Below, piece by piece: positions 14,597-22,876 of a stretch of DNA of 24,635 bases. The stretch is from Lachnospiraceae bacterium. GTDB lineage: Bacteria; Bacillota; Clostridia; Lachnospirales; Lachnospiraceae. Each line of letters starts with the position of its first letter. The first letter of the stretch is position 1. A program made the position numbers and the translations under genes. The notes under the pieces are model-generated. The model saw nothing but the letters and a program-made list of their open reading frames with translations. It had not been told where the DNA came from and did no database searches. The DNA is taken from positions 1 through 24,635 of the forward strand of contig VSNG01000037.1 of NCBI GenBank assembly GCA_009774175.1, read 5' to 3'.

Positions 14597-16558
14597 ATGA
14601 GTCAGGAGACGAAAAGAAAGTCAGCGGATAAGGGGACAGAGCTTTCGGTGACGAAGGAGGAATTACATCAGAAAAATCAGGAGCTGGAAGCGGCAAGGAA
14701 CGCGGTGGAAAAGGCGGAGAATGCCAGAGATATTTTTCTGGCAAATATGTCTCATGAGCTGAGAACGCCGATCAATACGATTTTGGGATTGAACGAGCTG
14801 ATTCTCAGGGAGACCCAGGAGGAGGCCGTCAAGGAATATGCCCGCGATATCAGACAGGCGGGAAATATTCTGCTTGCGCTGGTCAGCGATATTCTGGATT
14901 TTTCCAAGCTGGAAGCGGATAAGATGGAGTTGACGGAAGGCATTTACGACGTCAGTTCTCTTTTGAATGACCTGATTAACAGTATTTCTCTGCAACAGCG
15001 TAGGAAAAAGCTGGATCTGGTTTTGAAGATTGCACAGGACATCCCCTATAAGCTTTTCGGAGATGAGATACATATCAGGCAGATCATCGGAAACCTGCTT
15101 TCCAATGCGGTGCGTTATACGGAGAAAGGCAGGATTACCCTGCATCTGAGCTGGAAGGAGGTGTCCAAGGACGTTATTGAAATTTTTGTAATCGTCAAGG
15201 ACACCGGAATCGGCATCAAGGAAGAGGATATCCCCAAGCTTTTCAGAGCTTTTCAGAGGATGGATTCCACGGTGCGCAGCAAGGATGACAGGACAGGGCT
15301 TGGTCTGGCGATTACCCAGCGCCTGATTGAGATGATGGGCGGAAAACTGGAAGTCCAGAGCGTATACGGAAAAGGGTCAGCGTTTTCCTTTAAAATTTTA
15401 CAGAAAGTTGTGGACAGGGAGCCCCTTGGAGATTTTGAGAAACAGTACCGGGAGAGTCTGCGCAGTATAGAGGATTACCACGAGAAGTTTATTGCGCCAA
15501 TGGGCAGAATCCTGATTGTGGATGATAACGCCATGAATCTGGCGGTGGCACAGGGGCTTCTGAAGGGCACCCGGCTGCAAATTGATGTGGCGGCCAGCGG
15601 GGAAGAATGTCTGGAGCTGATCAAGAGAAAGACATACCATCTGATCTGTATGGATCATATGATGCCGGTGATGGACGGGGTGCAGACGCTGCACGCCATC
15701 CGGGCGCTTGAGGGAAATCCTTCCAGAGATATTCCGGTGATTGCGCTGACGGCCAACGCGGTGGCAGGCGCGAGGGATCTGTACTTGAAAGAGGGGTTTC
15801 AGGATTACCTGACGAAACCGATTGACGCGGATAAATTCGAAAATATGCTGATTGAATATCTGCCTGATAATGTGGTCTATCTGACCAACAGCAGAGAGAT
15901 CAGCGAAGAGCTTGAAACGCAGGATGCGGAAGAGTTCGATATTCGGGAGAGCCAGCTTTACCTGATGGGCTTTAATTTAAGAAACGGGCTCAGATATATG
16001 GGCGGCGACAAGACGCTTTATGGAAAGGTTCTCCATGATTTCCATTCCATTTTGCAGGAGAAGGAGACGGCGCTTAAGGACTTTTTACAGAAAGGGGATA
16101 TGCCCGGTTATACGATTATTGTGCATTCCCTGAAAGGAAACGCCAGAAACGTGGGTGCGGACGATCTTGCGGATGAAGCCTTTGAATTGGAAAAAATGGC
16201 AAAGGCAGGACAGCTTGAGGATGTGACGGTGCGGTCTCCGATTCTGTTCAGCATGATGAATAATATGAGAAACAGTCTCAGGGTTTATCTGGAGACAGAG
16301 GAGGCCGGGGAAGAGAAAGCGCAGACGCAGGGCGAAGACAGTATGGAGAGAATCACGGAGGAAGAGTGGGTCAGAGCGCTTGAGGAGCTGGCGGCCAGAC
16401 TGGATGATTTTGACGGAGAGAGCGCGGCAGCCAAGCTCAGGGAGCTGAAACGCTACGAGAGGCCGGAGGCAGATAAGAAGATGCTCAGACTCTGCGAGAA
16501 GGCGATTAAGGATTATGCTTATGATATAGCCCTTGAGGTAGTCAACGCGGTTCTTTAA
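14597..16558 (+). CDS. Soluble hybrid histidine kinase with receiver and Hpt domains
   Basis: The 653-residue phosphorelay protein has no signal peptide or membrane segment. Domains in order: N-terminal coiled coil (about 15-45) with no obvious sensor domain; HisKA with phospho-His53 in SHELRTP; HATPase_c (about 160-280) with N-box GNLLSNAVRYT, G1 DTGIGI and G2 GLGLAI; receiver (about 310-430) with DDN, phospho-Asp353 in MDHMMP and LTKP; and Hpt (about 460-550) with His510 in VHSLKGNARNVG. A Glu-rich C-terminal segment (about 565-653) is unassigned. AGGAAGG lies 9 nt before ATG 14597. No output regulator is encoded nearby, so the final target is unknown. It probably reads a cytoplasmic signal or a partner protein. 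Confidence 0.93.
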   Translation: MSQETKRKSADKGTELSVTKEELHQKNQELEAARNAVEKAENARDIFLANMSHELRTPINTILGLNELILRETQEEAVKEYARDIRQAGNILLALVSDILDFSKLEADKMELTEGIYDVSSLLNDLINSISLQQRRKKLDLVLKIAQDIPYKLFGDEIHIRQIIGNLLSNAVRYTEKGRITLHLSWKEVSKDVIEIFVIVKDTGIGIKEEDIPKLFRAFQRMDSTVRSKDDRTGLGLAITQRLIEMMGGKLEVQSVYGKGSAFSFKILQKVVDREPLGDFEKQYRESLRSIEDYHEKFIAPMGRILIVDDNAMNLAVAQGLLKGTRLQIDVAASGEECLELIKRKTYHLICMDHMMPVMDGVQTLHAIRALEGNPSRDIPVIALTANAVAGARDLYLKEGFQDYLTKPIDADKFENMLIEYLPDNVVYLTNSREISEELETQDAEEFDIRESQLYLMGFNLRNGLRYMGGDKTLYGKVLHDFHSILQEKETALKDFLQKGDMPGYTIIVHSLKGNARNVGADDLADEAFELEKMAKAGQLEDVTVRSPILFSMMNNMRNSLRVYLETEEAGEEKAQTQGEDSMERITEEEWVRALEELAARLDDFDGESAAAKLRELKRYERPEADKKMLRLCEKAIKDYAYDIALEVVNAVL

Positions 16559-16564
16559 TCGGGC

Positions 16565-16590
16565 TTGACTTTTGAAGACAAAGGTATAAT
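16565..16590 (+). promoter_or_regulatory. Probable promoter of ilvE
   Basis: TTGACT (16565-16570) and a perfect TATAAT (16585-16590) lie upstream of ilvE. The gap is only 14 nt; TAATAT at 16587-16592 gives 16 nt. A promoter here is likely although the exact -10 is ambiguous. Confidence 0.5.
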
Positions 16591-16628
16591 ATAGATAAAA
16601 AGTGAAAAAGCGGGAGGAGTGAAACATT

Positions 16629-17654
16629 ATGGAAAAGAAAAATCTGGATTGGGCCAATATCGGTTTTGGCTACCATGAAACGGAAAAACGCTTCGTGGCT
16701 AATTACAGGAACGGCGCATGGGACGACGGCGCGCTGACCACGGACGCCAATATTACAATGAACGAGTGCGCAGGCGTTTTGCAGTATGCGCAGACCTGTT
16801 TCGAGGGAATGAAGGCGTATACCACGGAGGACGGACATATTGTGACATTCCGCCCGGATCTGAACGCACAGCGTATGGAGGACTCCTGTAAGAGGCTGGA
16901 GATGCCGGTATTCCCGCAGGATCGTTTCATACAGGCTGTGACGGAGGTGGTGGCTGCCAATGAGGCGTATGTGCCGCCCTACGGCTCCGGCGCAACGCTT
17001 TATATCAGGCCTTATATGTTTGGAATCTCCCCGGTAATCGGCGTAAAGCCTGCGGACGATTATCAGTTCCGAATCTTCACCACGCCTGTGGGCCCTTATT
17101 TTAAGGGCGGCGCCAAGCCGATTACGATCAAGGTGAGCGATTTTGACCGTGCGGCCCCGAACGGTACGGGACATATCAAAGCGGGATTAAATTACGCAAT
17201 GAGCCTGCATGCGATTGTTACGGCCCATGCGGAAGGATATGAAGAGAACATGTATCTGGATGCGGGCAGCAGGACTTATGTGGAGGAGACAGGCGGCGCG
17301 AATTTTCTGTTTGTGACGAAGGACAATAAGGTGGTAACGCCCAGATCCGACAGTATTCTACCCTCTATTACCAGACGCTCCCTGATGGTGGTAGCGAAAG
17401 ATTATCTGGGACTCGAGGTGGAGGAGAGACCGGTAGCTCTTGAGGAAGTGAAGGATTTTGCAGAGTGCGGACTCTGCGGTACGGCTGCGGTAATTTCCCC
17501 GGTAGGAAAGATCGTAGATCACGGCAGGGAGATTGCATTCCCCAGCGGTATGGACGAGATGGGGCCTGTTACAAAGAAGCTGTACGACACCCTGACAGGG
17601 ATCCAGATGGGAAGGATCGACGCGCCGAAAGGCTGGATTCATGTAATTAAATAG
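16629..17654 (+). CDS. ilvE: Branched-chain amino acid aminotransferase
   Basis: This fold-type IV PLP enzyme interconverts valine, leucine and isoleucine with their 2-keto acids. The 341-residue length suits the eukaryote-like/large bacterial BCAT group. Visible blocks are QTCFEGMKAY, FRPDLNAQRM, ATLYIRPYMFG, the PLP-binding Lys184 in GHIKAGLNYAMS, EETGGANFLFV, and ECGLCGTAAVISPVG near the C-terminus, including the CxxC-like CGLC seen in mitochondrial-type BCATs. ATG 16629 follows GGGAGGAG by about 8 nt. It has its own promoter and a downstream terminator, so it is probably monocistronic. Confidence 0.95.
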   Translation: MEKKNLDWANIGFGYHETEKRFVANYRNGAWDDGALTTDANITMNECAGVLQYAQTCFEGMKAYTTEDGHIVTFRPDLNAQRMEDSCKRLEMPVFPQDRFIQAVTEVVAANEAYVPPYGSGATLYIRPYMFGISPVIGVKPADDYQFRIFTTPVGPYFKGGAKPITIKVSDFDRAAPNGTGHIKAGLNYAMSLHAIVTAHAEGYEENMYLDAGSRTYVEETGGANFLFVTKDNKVVTPRSDSILPSITRRSLMVVAKDYLGLEVEERPVALEEVKDFAECGLCGTAAVISPVGKIVDHGREIAFPSGMDEMGPVTKKLYDTLTGIQMGRIDAPKGWIHVIK

Positions 17655-17668
17655 TAAAAATAAAACGG

Positions 17669-17717
17669 AGGGGGATTAGGTTGCCGTGTATCTGACACAC
17701 AATTTAATCTCTCTTTT
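17669..17717 (+). terminator. Terminator of ilvE
   Basis: The outer stem pairs 17669-17678 (AGGGGGATTA) with 17705-17714 (TAATCTCTCT), including G-T pairs. Inner pairs follow between GGTTG and CAATT, then GTGT with ACAC. A T-run lies at 17714-17718. The 3' arm can also pair with the start region of the next gene. Confidence 0.7.
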
Positions 17718-17752
17718 TATGGGGCAGTTTGACAAATAGTGCAGAGAGATTA
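17705..17752 (+). promoter_or_regulatory. Inverted repeat masking the PHP-gene start
   Basis: TAATCTCTC (17705-17713) is perfectly complementary to GAGAGATTA (17744-17752). The latter contains the only ribosome-site-like sequence and the first base of ATG 17752. The upstream arm is also the 3' arm of the ilvE terminator, so the two hairpins exclude each other. Whether this is regulatory or chance cannot be told from one sequence. Confidence 0.35.
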
Positions 17753-18540
17753 TGACAAAAAAAGAGGAGACGGAAAAGAGTATGCATGAGATGCTTCGAA
17801 AGGAATATCCTTATTTGTATGAAACCCATTTACACACTTCACAGGGGAGCGCCTGCGCCCACAACACAGGGGCACAGATGGCGAGAGCCTGTAAAGAACA
17901 CGGTTATACGGGCATTTTTGTGACGGAGCATAACTGGTCGGGAAATACGGCGGTTGACAGGAATCTTCCCTGGGAAGAGTGGGTGGATCAGTTTCTGGCA
18001 GGCTATGAAGGAGCAAAGTCGGAGGGCGAGAAAATTGGCCTCGACGTCTTTTGTGGTTATGAATCGGGTTATCAGGGTACTGAATTTCTGATTTACGGTG
18101 TGGACAGGGAGTGGCTTAAACGGACGAGAGAGATAGAGGAGGCGACAGTGGAGGAGCAGTATGCGCTGGTGCACAAAGCGGGAGGCATGGTAATACACGC
18201 CCATCCGTTTCGCAAGGCGCCCTATATTCCAAAGACCCGTCTTTATCCTGCGCATGTGGACGGCGTGGAGGCAGTCAATGCGGCCCATTCCAATCCAAAG
18301 AGCATCGAGCATTACCATCCGGACTATGATGAAAAAGCGGTGGCTTATGCCGAAGAACACGGACTGCTCATGACGGCAGGATCGGATATTCATGTGGCGG
18401 ATCTGTTTGGCGGCGGCATGGCTTTTAAAAGGAAATTGTGTTCCGGGAAGGATTATGTGCAGGCGGTTCTGGGCGGCGAGGATTATGTGATGACCGACGG
18501 GGTTGACTGGTATGACAAACAGGGACGGAGGATCGAATAA
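17752..18540 (+). CDS. PHP-domain phosphoesterase
   Basis: The 262-residue protein belongs to the PHP superfamily of metal-dependent phosphoesterases, which includes histidinol phosphatase and nucleotide or polymerase-associated phosphatases. Metal-ligand motifs appear in order: ETHLHTS (His26, His28), VTEHNW (Glu59, His60), CGYESGY, VIHAHPF, and the terminal GSDIHV. The substrate cannot be told. The start may be ATG 17752, with only AGAGAG upstream, or ATG 17782, preceded by GAGGAG; the first is given. The stop codon directly abuts the ATG of the PrsA-like gene (no gap), so the two are co-transcribed and probably coupled. Confidence 0.87.
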   Translation: MTKKEETEKSMHEMLRKEYPYLYETHLHTSQGSACAHNTGAQMARACKEHGYTGIFVTEHNWSGNTAVDRNLPWEEWVDQFLAGYEGAKSEGEKIGLDVFCGYESGYQGTEFLIYGVDREWLKRTREIEEATVEEQYALVHKAGGMVIHAHPFRKAPYIPKTRLYPAHVDGVEAVNAAHSNPKSIEHYHPDYDEKAVAYAEEHGLLMTAGSDIHVADLFGGGMAFKRKLCSGKDYVQAVLGGEDYVMTDGVDWYDKQGRRIE

Positions 18541-19605
18541 ATGCGGATGAAAAGATCGGGTGCGGCGGCAGCGATTTTGGCGGCATGTATGTTGACTGTA
18601 TCAGTTGGCGGGTGCGGCCGGGGCGACGATATCGGTACGAAGGTTGTTCTTACCACGGGCTTTGATAAGGATGAAATTTTTCGGATTGAAACCAGCTCAT
18701 GCAGTCTGCCGGAGCTTATGGTATATCTTACCACGATCCAAAACCGTTACGAGAGCGTTTACGGCAGGGAAATATGGCAGACAAATGCGGATGGCGTGAC
18801 GCTTGAGGAGAATGTGAAGAATATTGCGCTGGCGCAGATTGCACAGATTAAAACCATGAATCTGATGGCGGAAAATTATGAAGTGGAGCTGAACGAGGAG
18901 GAACGGGCAAGGGCGGAAAATGCGGCGCAGGCTTATTATGAGTCGCTGGGAGACCGTGAGATTGAGCTGATGGGGGTAAATGAAAAAACAATTCGTTCCC
19001 TCTATATGGAGCTTGCCCGGGCGGAAAAGATGTATCAGTACACGATTAAGGATATTAATCCCGAAATCAGCGACGATGAGGCCAGAACCATCACCGTGCA
19101 GCATATCCTGATCAAAACCTATGCGCTGGATGGTACGGGAAAGAAAATTGAATATACCCAGGAGGCCAAAAAGGAAGCCCATATGAAGGCGCAGGAGGCG
19201 CTTGGCCTGGCAAGGGAAGGGGAAGACTTTGATGCGCTGATCCGCAAATACAGCGAGGATGACAAGACAACCTACTCTTTTGGAAAGGGAGAGATGGACG
19301 AGGCTTTTGAGGCGGCCGCCTTCAATCTTGGAACGGAAGAGATCAGCGATATCGTGGAAACGGAGTTTGGCTATCATATTATCAAATGCATCAGTACCTT
19401 TGACAGGGAAGAGACCGACGCAAATAAGGTAAAGATCGTGGAACAGCGGCGGGAGGAGGCTTTCGGGCAGGAGTATGACGCCTATGTGGAGACTTTGACC
19501 AGAAATCTGAATGAAGAGCTGTGGGAGACGGTGAATTTTATTTATGATGAGGATGTAAAAACGCAGAATTTCTTCGAGGTCTATGAAGAGTATTTCGGAG
19601 ATTGA
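18541..19605 (+). CDS. PrsA-like foldase lipoprotein (parvulin-type peptidyl-prolyl isomerase)
   Basis: The protein should help fold exported proteins at the outer face of the membrane. It has a lipoprotein signal: positive MRMKR, a hydrophobic core, and lipobox VGGC with Cys25. A SurA/PrsA-like N-terminal helical domain spans about 35-180. The PpiC/parvulin domain (about 183-285) includes the VQHILIKT strand, AREGEDFDALIRKYSED, FGKGEMDEAFEAAAF and ETEFGYHIIKC. A helical C-terminal tail follows. The 354-residue length is slightly above Bacillus PrsA (about 290). GGAGG lies inside the end of the PHP gene, about 9 nt before ATG 18541; ATG 18547 is an alternative. Confidence 0.92.
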   Translation: MRMKRSGAAAAILAACMLTVSVGGCGRGDDIGTKVVLTTGFDKDEIFRIETSSCSLPELMVYLTTIQNRYESVYGREIWQTNADGVTLEENVKNIALAQIAQIKTMNLMAENYEVELNEEERARAENAAQAYYESLGDREIELMGVNEKTIRSLYMELARAEKMYQYTIKDINPEISDDEARTITVQHILIKTYALDGTGKKIEYTQEAKKEAHMKAQEALGLAREGEDFDALIRKYSEDDKTTYSFGKGEMDEAFEAAAFNLGTEEISDIVETEFGYHIIKCISTFDREETDANKVKIVEQRREEAFGQEYDAYVETLTRNLNEELWETVNFIYDEDVKTQNFFEVYEEYFGD

Positions 19606-19730
19606 TCGGGCCGCGGGAACCGGGCGGCAGGAGGGCGTGGACGTGTCGGGAAGGACGGGCGCCAGAGACTAGTTTAGAAAAAGTTTATAATTCCCGAAAC
19701 CCGCGGTAAATCAGCATAAATCGCGAACTA

Positions 19731-19757
19731 TTAGCACTCACTTCAAATGAGTGCTAA
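19731..19757. promoter_or_regulatory. CIRCE operator (HrcA binding site)
   Basis: The sequence TTAGCACTC-N9-GAGTGCTAA matches the CIRCE consensus exactly, including the 9-nt spacer. CIRCE is the binding site of the heat-shock repressor HrcA. It lies 150 nt upstream of htpG and directly before a TTGACT box, implying HrcA control of this chaperone. Confidence 0.95.
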
Positions 19758-19764
19758 TTTTTTC

Positions 19765-19793
19765 TTGACTTCTGAAATAACGCGTATTAAACT
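19765..19793 (+). promoter_or_regulatory. Candidate htpG promoter next to CIRCE
   Basis: TTGACT (19765-19770) is followed 17 nt later by TAAACT (19788-19793). The -35 is good and the -10 is weak. An alternative is TATAAT at 19686-19691 upstream of CIRCE, which lacks a clear -35 but would place CIRCE within the transcript, the more common arrangement. Confidence 0.45.
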
Positions 19794-19807
19794 ATTCTCC
19801 AGATGAT

Positions 19808-19829
19808 AAATCCTGTGAAAACAGGATTT
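19808..19829 (+). promoter_or_regulatory. Leader hairpin with GAAA tetraloop
   Basis: AAATCCTGT (19808-19816) pairs perfectly with ACAGGATTT (19821-19829) around GAAA. It would sit near the 5' end of the htpG mRNA if transcription starts just after 19793. It has no U-tract, so an mRNA-stabilising role is more likely than termination. Confidence 0.45.
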
Positions 19830-19906
19830 GCACAGCGCGAAATGCTGGCGGAGAAAACGCCGTATGTAAGCTGTATTTCAGCTATGGAAGAAAGGAAAGT
19901 GAGAAA

Positions 19907-22060
19907 ATGGCAGCGAAACATGGTAATTTATCAATCAACAGCGACAATATTTTTCCGATTATCAAGAAGTGGCTGTATTCCGACCACGATATCTTTTTCA
20001 GGGAATTGATTTCCAACGGATGCGACGCGATCACAAAGCTGAAAAAGCTGGATATGATGGGCGAATATGCGTTGCCGGACGGCTATAAGGCCAAAATGGA
20101 GGTGATTGTCAATCCCGAGGAGAAAACGTTAAAGTTTATTGATAACGGGATTGGCATGACGGCGGACGAGGTGGAGGAGTATATCAATCAGATCGCCTTT
20201 TCCGGCGCTACGGATTTTATTGAAAAATATAAGGACAAGGCCAATGAGGATCAGATTATCGGGCATTTCGGCCTGGGCTTTTACTCGGCGTTCATGGTAG
20301 CCGATGAGGTGGAGATTGACACCTTGTCATGGCAGGACGGCGCGCAGGCGGTGCACTGGACATGCGACGGCGGCACGGAGTTTGATATGGAGGACGGCAC
20401 GCGGACCGAGGTCGGCACACAGATCACCCTCCACATCAATGAGGATTGTCTGGAGTTCTGCAATGAATATAAGGCGAAAGAGGTCATTAAGAAATACTGT
20501 TCCTTTATGCCTACGGAAATCTGGCTTTCCAAGGCAAACACCACGGAAACCCAGATCATCAAAGAGGATGAAAAGCTTTCTACCGATGAGGTAGTGGAGG
20601 AGATCAGGAAGGAGAAGGAGGAGGACGAACAGAAGTTAAAGATCAGGAAGCGCCCGGAACTTCTTAACGAGACGCAGCCTCTCTGGGCGAAGCATCCCAA
20701 TGAGTGCACAAGGGAAGAATATCTGGAGTTTTACCGTAAGGTCTTTCAGGATTACAAGGAGCCGCTGTTCTGGATTCATCTGAACATGGATTATCCTTTT
20801 AATATGAAGGGGATTCTTTACTTCCCGAAGATCAATATGGAGTATGAGTCCATCGAGGGCACCATCAAATTATATAACAACCAGGTGTTTATCGCGGACA
20901 ATATCAAGGAAGTGATTCCCGAGTTCCTGATGCTCTTAAAGGGCGTGATCGACTGCCCGGATCTGCCGCTTAACGTATCCAGAAGCGCGCTGCAAAACGA
21001 CGGCTTTGTGAAAAAGATCAGCGAGTACATCACAAAGAAAGTGGCGGATAAGCTGTCCGGCATGTGCAAAACGGAAAAGGAAGAGTATGAGAAGTATTGG
21101 GATGATATCAGTCCCTTCATCAAGTTCGGCTGCTTAAAGGATGATAAGTTCTGTGAAAAAATGACGGATTACATTCTGTTTAAGAATCTGGACGGCGATT
21201 ATATGACGCTGCCGGAGTGTCTGGAGGTCAATAAGATTGATCCCGATGAGGCGCAGGCCTCTGAGACGGCCACCGATGAGAACGGTGAGAAGGTGGAGGC
21301 CGAGATCGTGGATGAAAACGGCGAGACGGCGGAAGCTGAGGCAGCGGATGGAAGCGGCGAACAGTCGGAGGCCGAAAAGGTGGACGGCGAAGTGCTTGAC
21401 GAGAACGGCGACCCCGTCGCAGATGAGGATGGGGAAGAAGAGAAGAAGGAAAAAGTCATTTACTACGTGACCGATGAGAAACAGCAGAGTCAGTACATTA
21501 ATATGTTCAAGGCTGCCAAAATGGACGCGGTTGTATTGACGCACAACATTGACCAGCCCTTTGTTTCCCAGCTTGAGGCTAAAAACGAGGGCATCAAATT
21601 CCAGAGGATAGACGCTGACTTAACGGATACCTTCAAGGCCAAAACTTCCAAAAAGGCTGAGAAGGAAATGGAAGAACAGGCTGAAGCCATTGCCAAACTG
21701 ATGAAAAAGGCCATCGGGAAAGACGGCGTTAAGGTGAAGATCGAGAAGTTGAAGAATAAGAAGATTTCTTCCATGATCACCCTTTCTGAGGAGTCCCGCC
21801 GGATGCAGGACATGATGAAGATGTATTCCATGCCGGGCATGGATATGGGCGCCTTTGGCAAGGAGGGCGAAACCCTGATCTTAAACGCAAACCATCCGCT
21901 GGTACAGTATGTGCTGGAGCATCAGGACGGCGACAACGTGAAGATGATCTGCGAACAGCTTTACGATCTGGCGCTGTTACAGCAGGCGCCCCTTGAGCCC
22001 GAGGCCATGACCAAGTTTGTGGCGAGAAGCAATGAGATTATGATGCTGCTGGCAAAGTAG
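19907..22060 (+). CDS. htpG: Hsp90-family molecular chaperone HtpG
   Basis: This ATP-dependent cytosolic chaperone has 717 residues, against about 620-630 in typical bacteria. The GHKL ATPase domain (about 1-215) has Glu33 and Asn37 in FRELISNGCDA, FIDNGIGMT, and the lid GHFGLGFYSAFMVA. The middle domain contains FWIHLNMDYPFNMKGILYFPK and the catalytic-loop LPLNVSRSALQND. Between NLDGDYMTLPEC and KVIYYVTD (about 446-515) lies an extra acidic stretch of some 70 residues with repeated DENGE/DENGD units, which accounts for the excess length. The C-terminal dimerisation domain ends near NEIMMLLAK. ATG 19907 follows AAGGAAAG. A perfect CIRCE upstream indicates HrcA repression. Confidence 0.97.
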   Translation: MAAKHGNLSINSDNIFPIIKKWLYSDHDIFFRELISNGCDAITKLKKLDMMGEYALPDGYKAKMEVIVNPEEKTLKFIDNGIGMTADEVEEYINQIAFSGATDFIEKYKDKANEDQIIGHFGLGFYSAFMVADEVEIDTLSWQDGAQAVHWTCDGGTEFDMEDGTRTEVGTQITLHINEDCLEFCNEYKAKEVIKKYCSFMPTEIWLSKANTTETQIIKEDEKLSTDEVVEEIRKEKEEDEQKLKIRKRPELLNETQPLWAKHPNECTREEYLEFYRKVFQDYKEPLFWIHLNMDYPFNMKGILYFPKINMEYESIEGTIKLYNNQVFIADNIKEVIPEFLMLLKGVIDCPDLPLNVSRSALQNDGFVKKISEYITKKVADKLSGMCKTEKEEYEKYWDDISPFIKFGCLKDDKFCEKMTDYILFKNLDGDYMTLPECLEVNKIDPDEAQASETATDENGEKVEAEIVDENGETAEAEAADGSGEQSEAEKVDGEVLDENGDPVADEDGEEEKKEKVIYYVTDEKQQSQYINMFKAAKMDAVVLTHNIDQPFVSQLEAKNEGIKFQRIDADLTDTFKAKTSKKAEKEMEEQAEAIAKLMKKAIGKDGVKVKIEKLKNKKISSMITLSEESRRMQDMMKMYSMPGMDMGAFGKEGETLILNANHPLVQYVLEHQDGDNVKMICEQLYDLALLQQAPLEPEAMTKFVARSNEIMMLLAK

Positions 22061-22071
22061 AGAATCTGGAA

Positions 22072-22132
22072 ATGTTGTTTAATTATGTAAACTAAAGCCA
22101 AAAGATGTTATTTGTATTATGTAAACTAAAGC
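22072..22132 (+). repeat. Two imperfect 28-nt direct repeats after htpG
   Basis: Copies at 22072-22098 and 22105-22132 share the exact 17-nt core ATTATGTAAACTAAAGC and the start ATGTT-TTT. They lie between the htpG stop and its terminator; the second copy runs into the terminator stem. Confidence 0.85.
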
Positions 22133-22173
22133 AGTCGGCCGGAATGCTAAGGGCATTCGGACGGCTGCTTTTT
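22130..22173 (+). terminator. Terminator of htpG
   Basis: AGCAGTCG (22130-22137) pairs with CGGCTGCT (22162-22169), and GAATGC with GCATTC inside. A TTTTT run ends at 22173. Confidence 0.9.
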
Positions 22174-22282
22174 GCATGCCGTGAAATGAGGCTGCCGCCC
22201 GGCTGACATTTTTTAGCCGGCGCGCCAGTCTCTTTTTGTTTTCAAAATTTTATATAATTCTTTTTTGAAACGGTGATTTTCG

Positions 22283-22873
22283 TCAGCCCGGTTCTGCAAT
22301 CCGGCTCACGCCCACATAGATTTCCGATATTTTATACCAGGTCGGATAGTCCACAATGCCCGACTGGGGCAGATTAAAGATACGCTGGAAGGTGCGCACG
22401 GCGTTGGCTGTGTTCTGTCCGTATATGCCGTCGGCGGCAATTCTGGGGATGGCGGGGTAGTTCTGGGCAATGCGGTTTAACTGCTGCTGGATTTGCAGTA
22501 CCTTATCTCCGGAGGCGCCGACATTCAGGTTATAACCGGGCCAGGAGGAGGGGACGCCGGAGACGGCTACCGCAGTGTTGATATACATGTCGCTACCGTA
22601 GTAGTAGTGGATGATCTGAATGGGGGTGTAGCCTTCGTCGCCGAGATACTTGGAGCCCCACTGGCTGAGACCGTTGCAGGTTACGTTCCTGCCGTCGCAG
22701 TAGGCGGTGAAGATGGGCTGGCGCACGCCGGGACGGGAAAGATAGTTGGCAAAGATGGAATCCACCAGACGATCCACGTTTGTGTAGATGTTCCGTCCCC
22801 GAATCCACTTCTGGTCATAGGCGGTGGAGGAGGTAATGGTGAAGTTATAGCCCTGATTCCGATACAGAGAAAC
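22283..22873 (-). pseudogene. SpoIID-like/peptidoglycan-binding protein, 5'-truncated
   Basis: The readable frame runs from the stop at 22283 back to an in-frame TAG at 22874-22876, without a credible start. A GTG at 22777 exists, but coding similarity continues upstream of it through YRNQGYNFTITSSTAYDQKW. The first about 110 residues are the C-terminal part of a SpoIID/LytB-like domain (PIFTAYCDGRNVTCNGLSQWGS, then IIHYYYGSDMYI). A PG_binding_1 domain follows (GASGDKVLQIQQQLN, DGIYGQNTANAVRTFQ, GIVDYPTWYKI). Such proteins act in cell-wall remodelling, often linked to sporulation. The N-terminal half is missing, replaced at about 22866-22876 by DNA of a different character that leads into a mobile element. 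Confidence 0.82.
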
Positions 22874-22876
22874 CTA

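Larger units (their letters stand above)
19606..19906 (+). other. htpG upstream region
   Basis: This 301-nt stretch is non-coding. The first 70 nt are GC-rich with no clear terminator for the PrsA-like gene; an 8-nt CCGCGGGA near 19614 has a distant complement near 19706. The CIRCE operator (19731-19757), a candidate promoter just after it and a 9-bp hairpin (19808-19829) follow. Confidence 0.7.

Noticed and set aside
17729..17734. TTGACA as a promoter of the PHP gene
   Set aside because: A -10 box at normal spacing would fall on or past the start codon.
22777..22777. GTG 22777 as the start of an intact peptidoglycan-binding protein
   Set aside because: Family-like sequence continues upstream of it without a ribosome site, so the gene is truncated rather than short.
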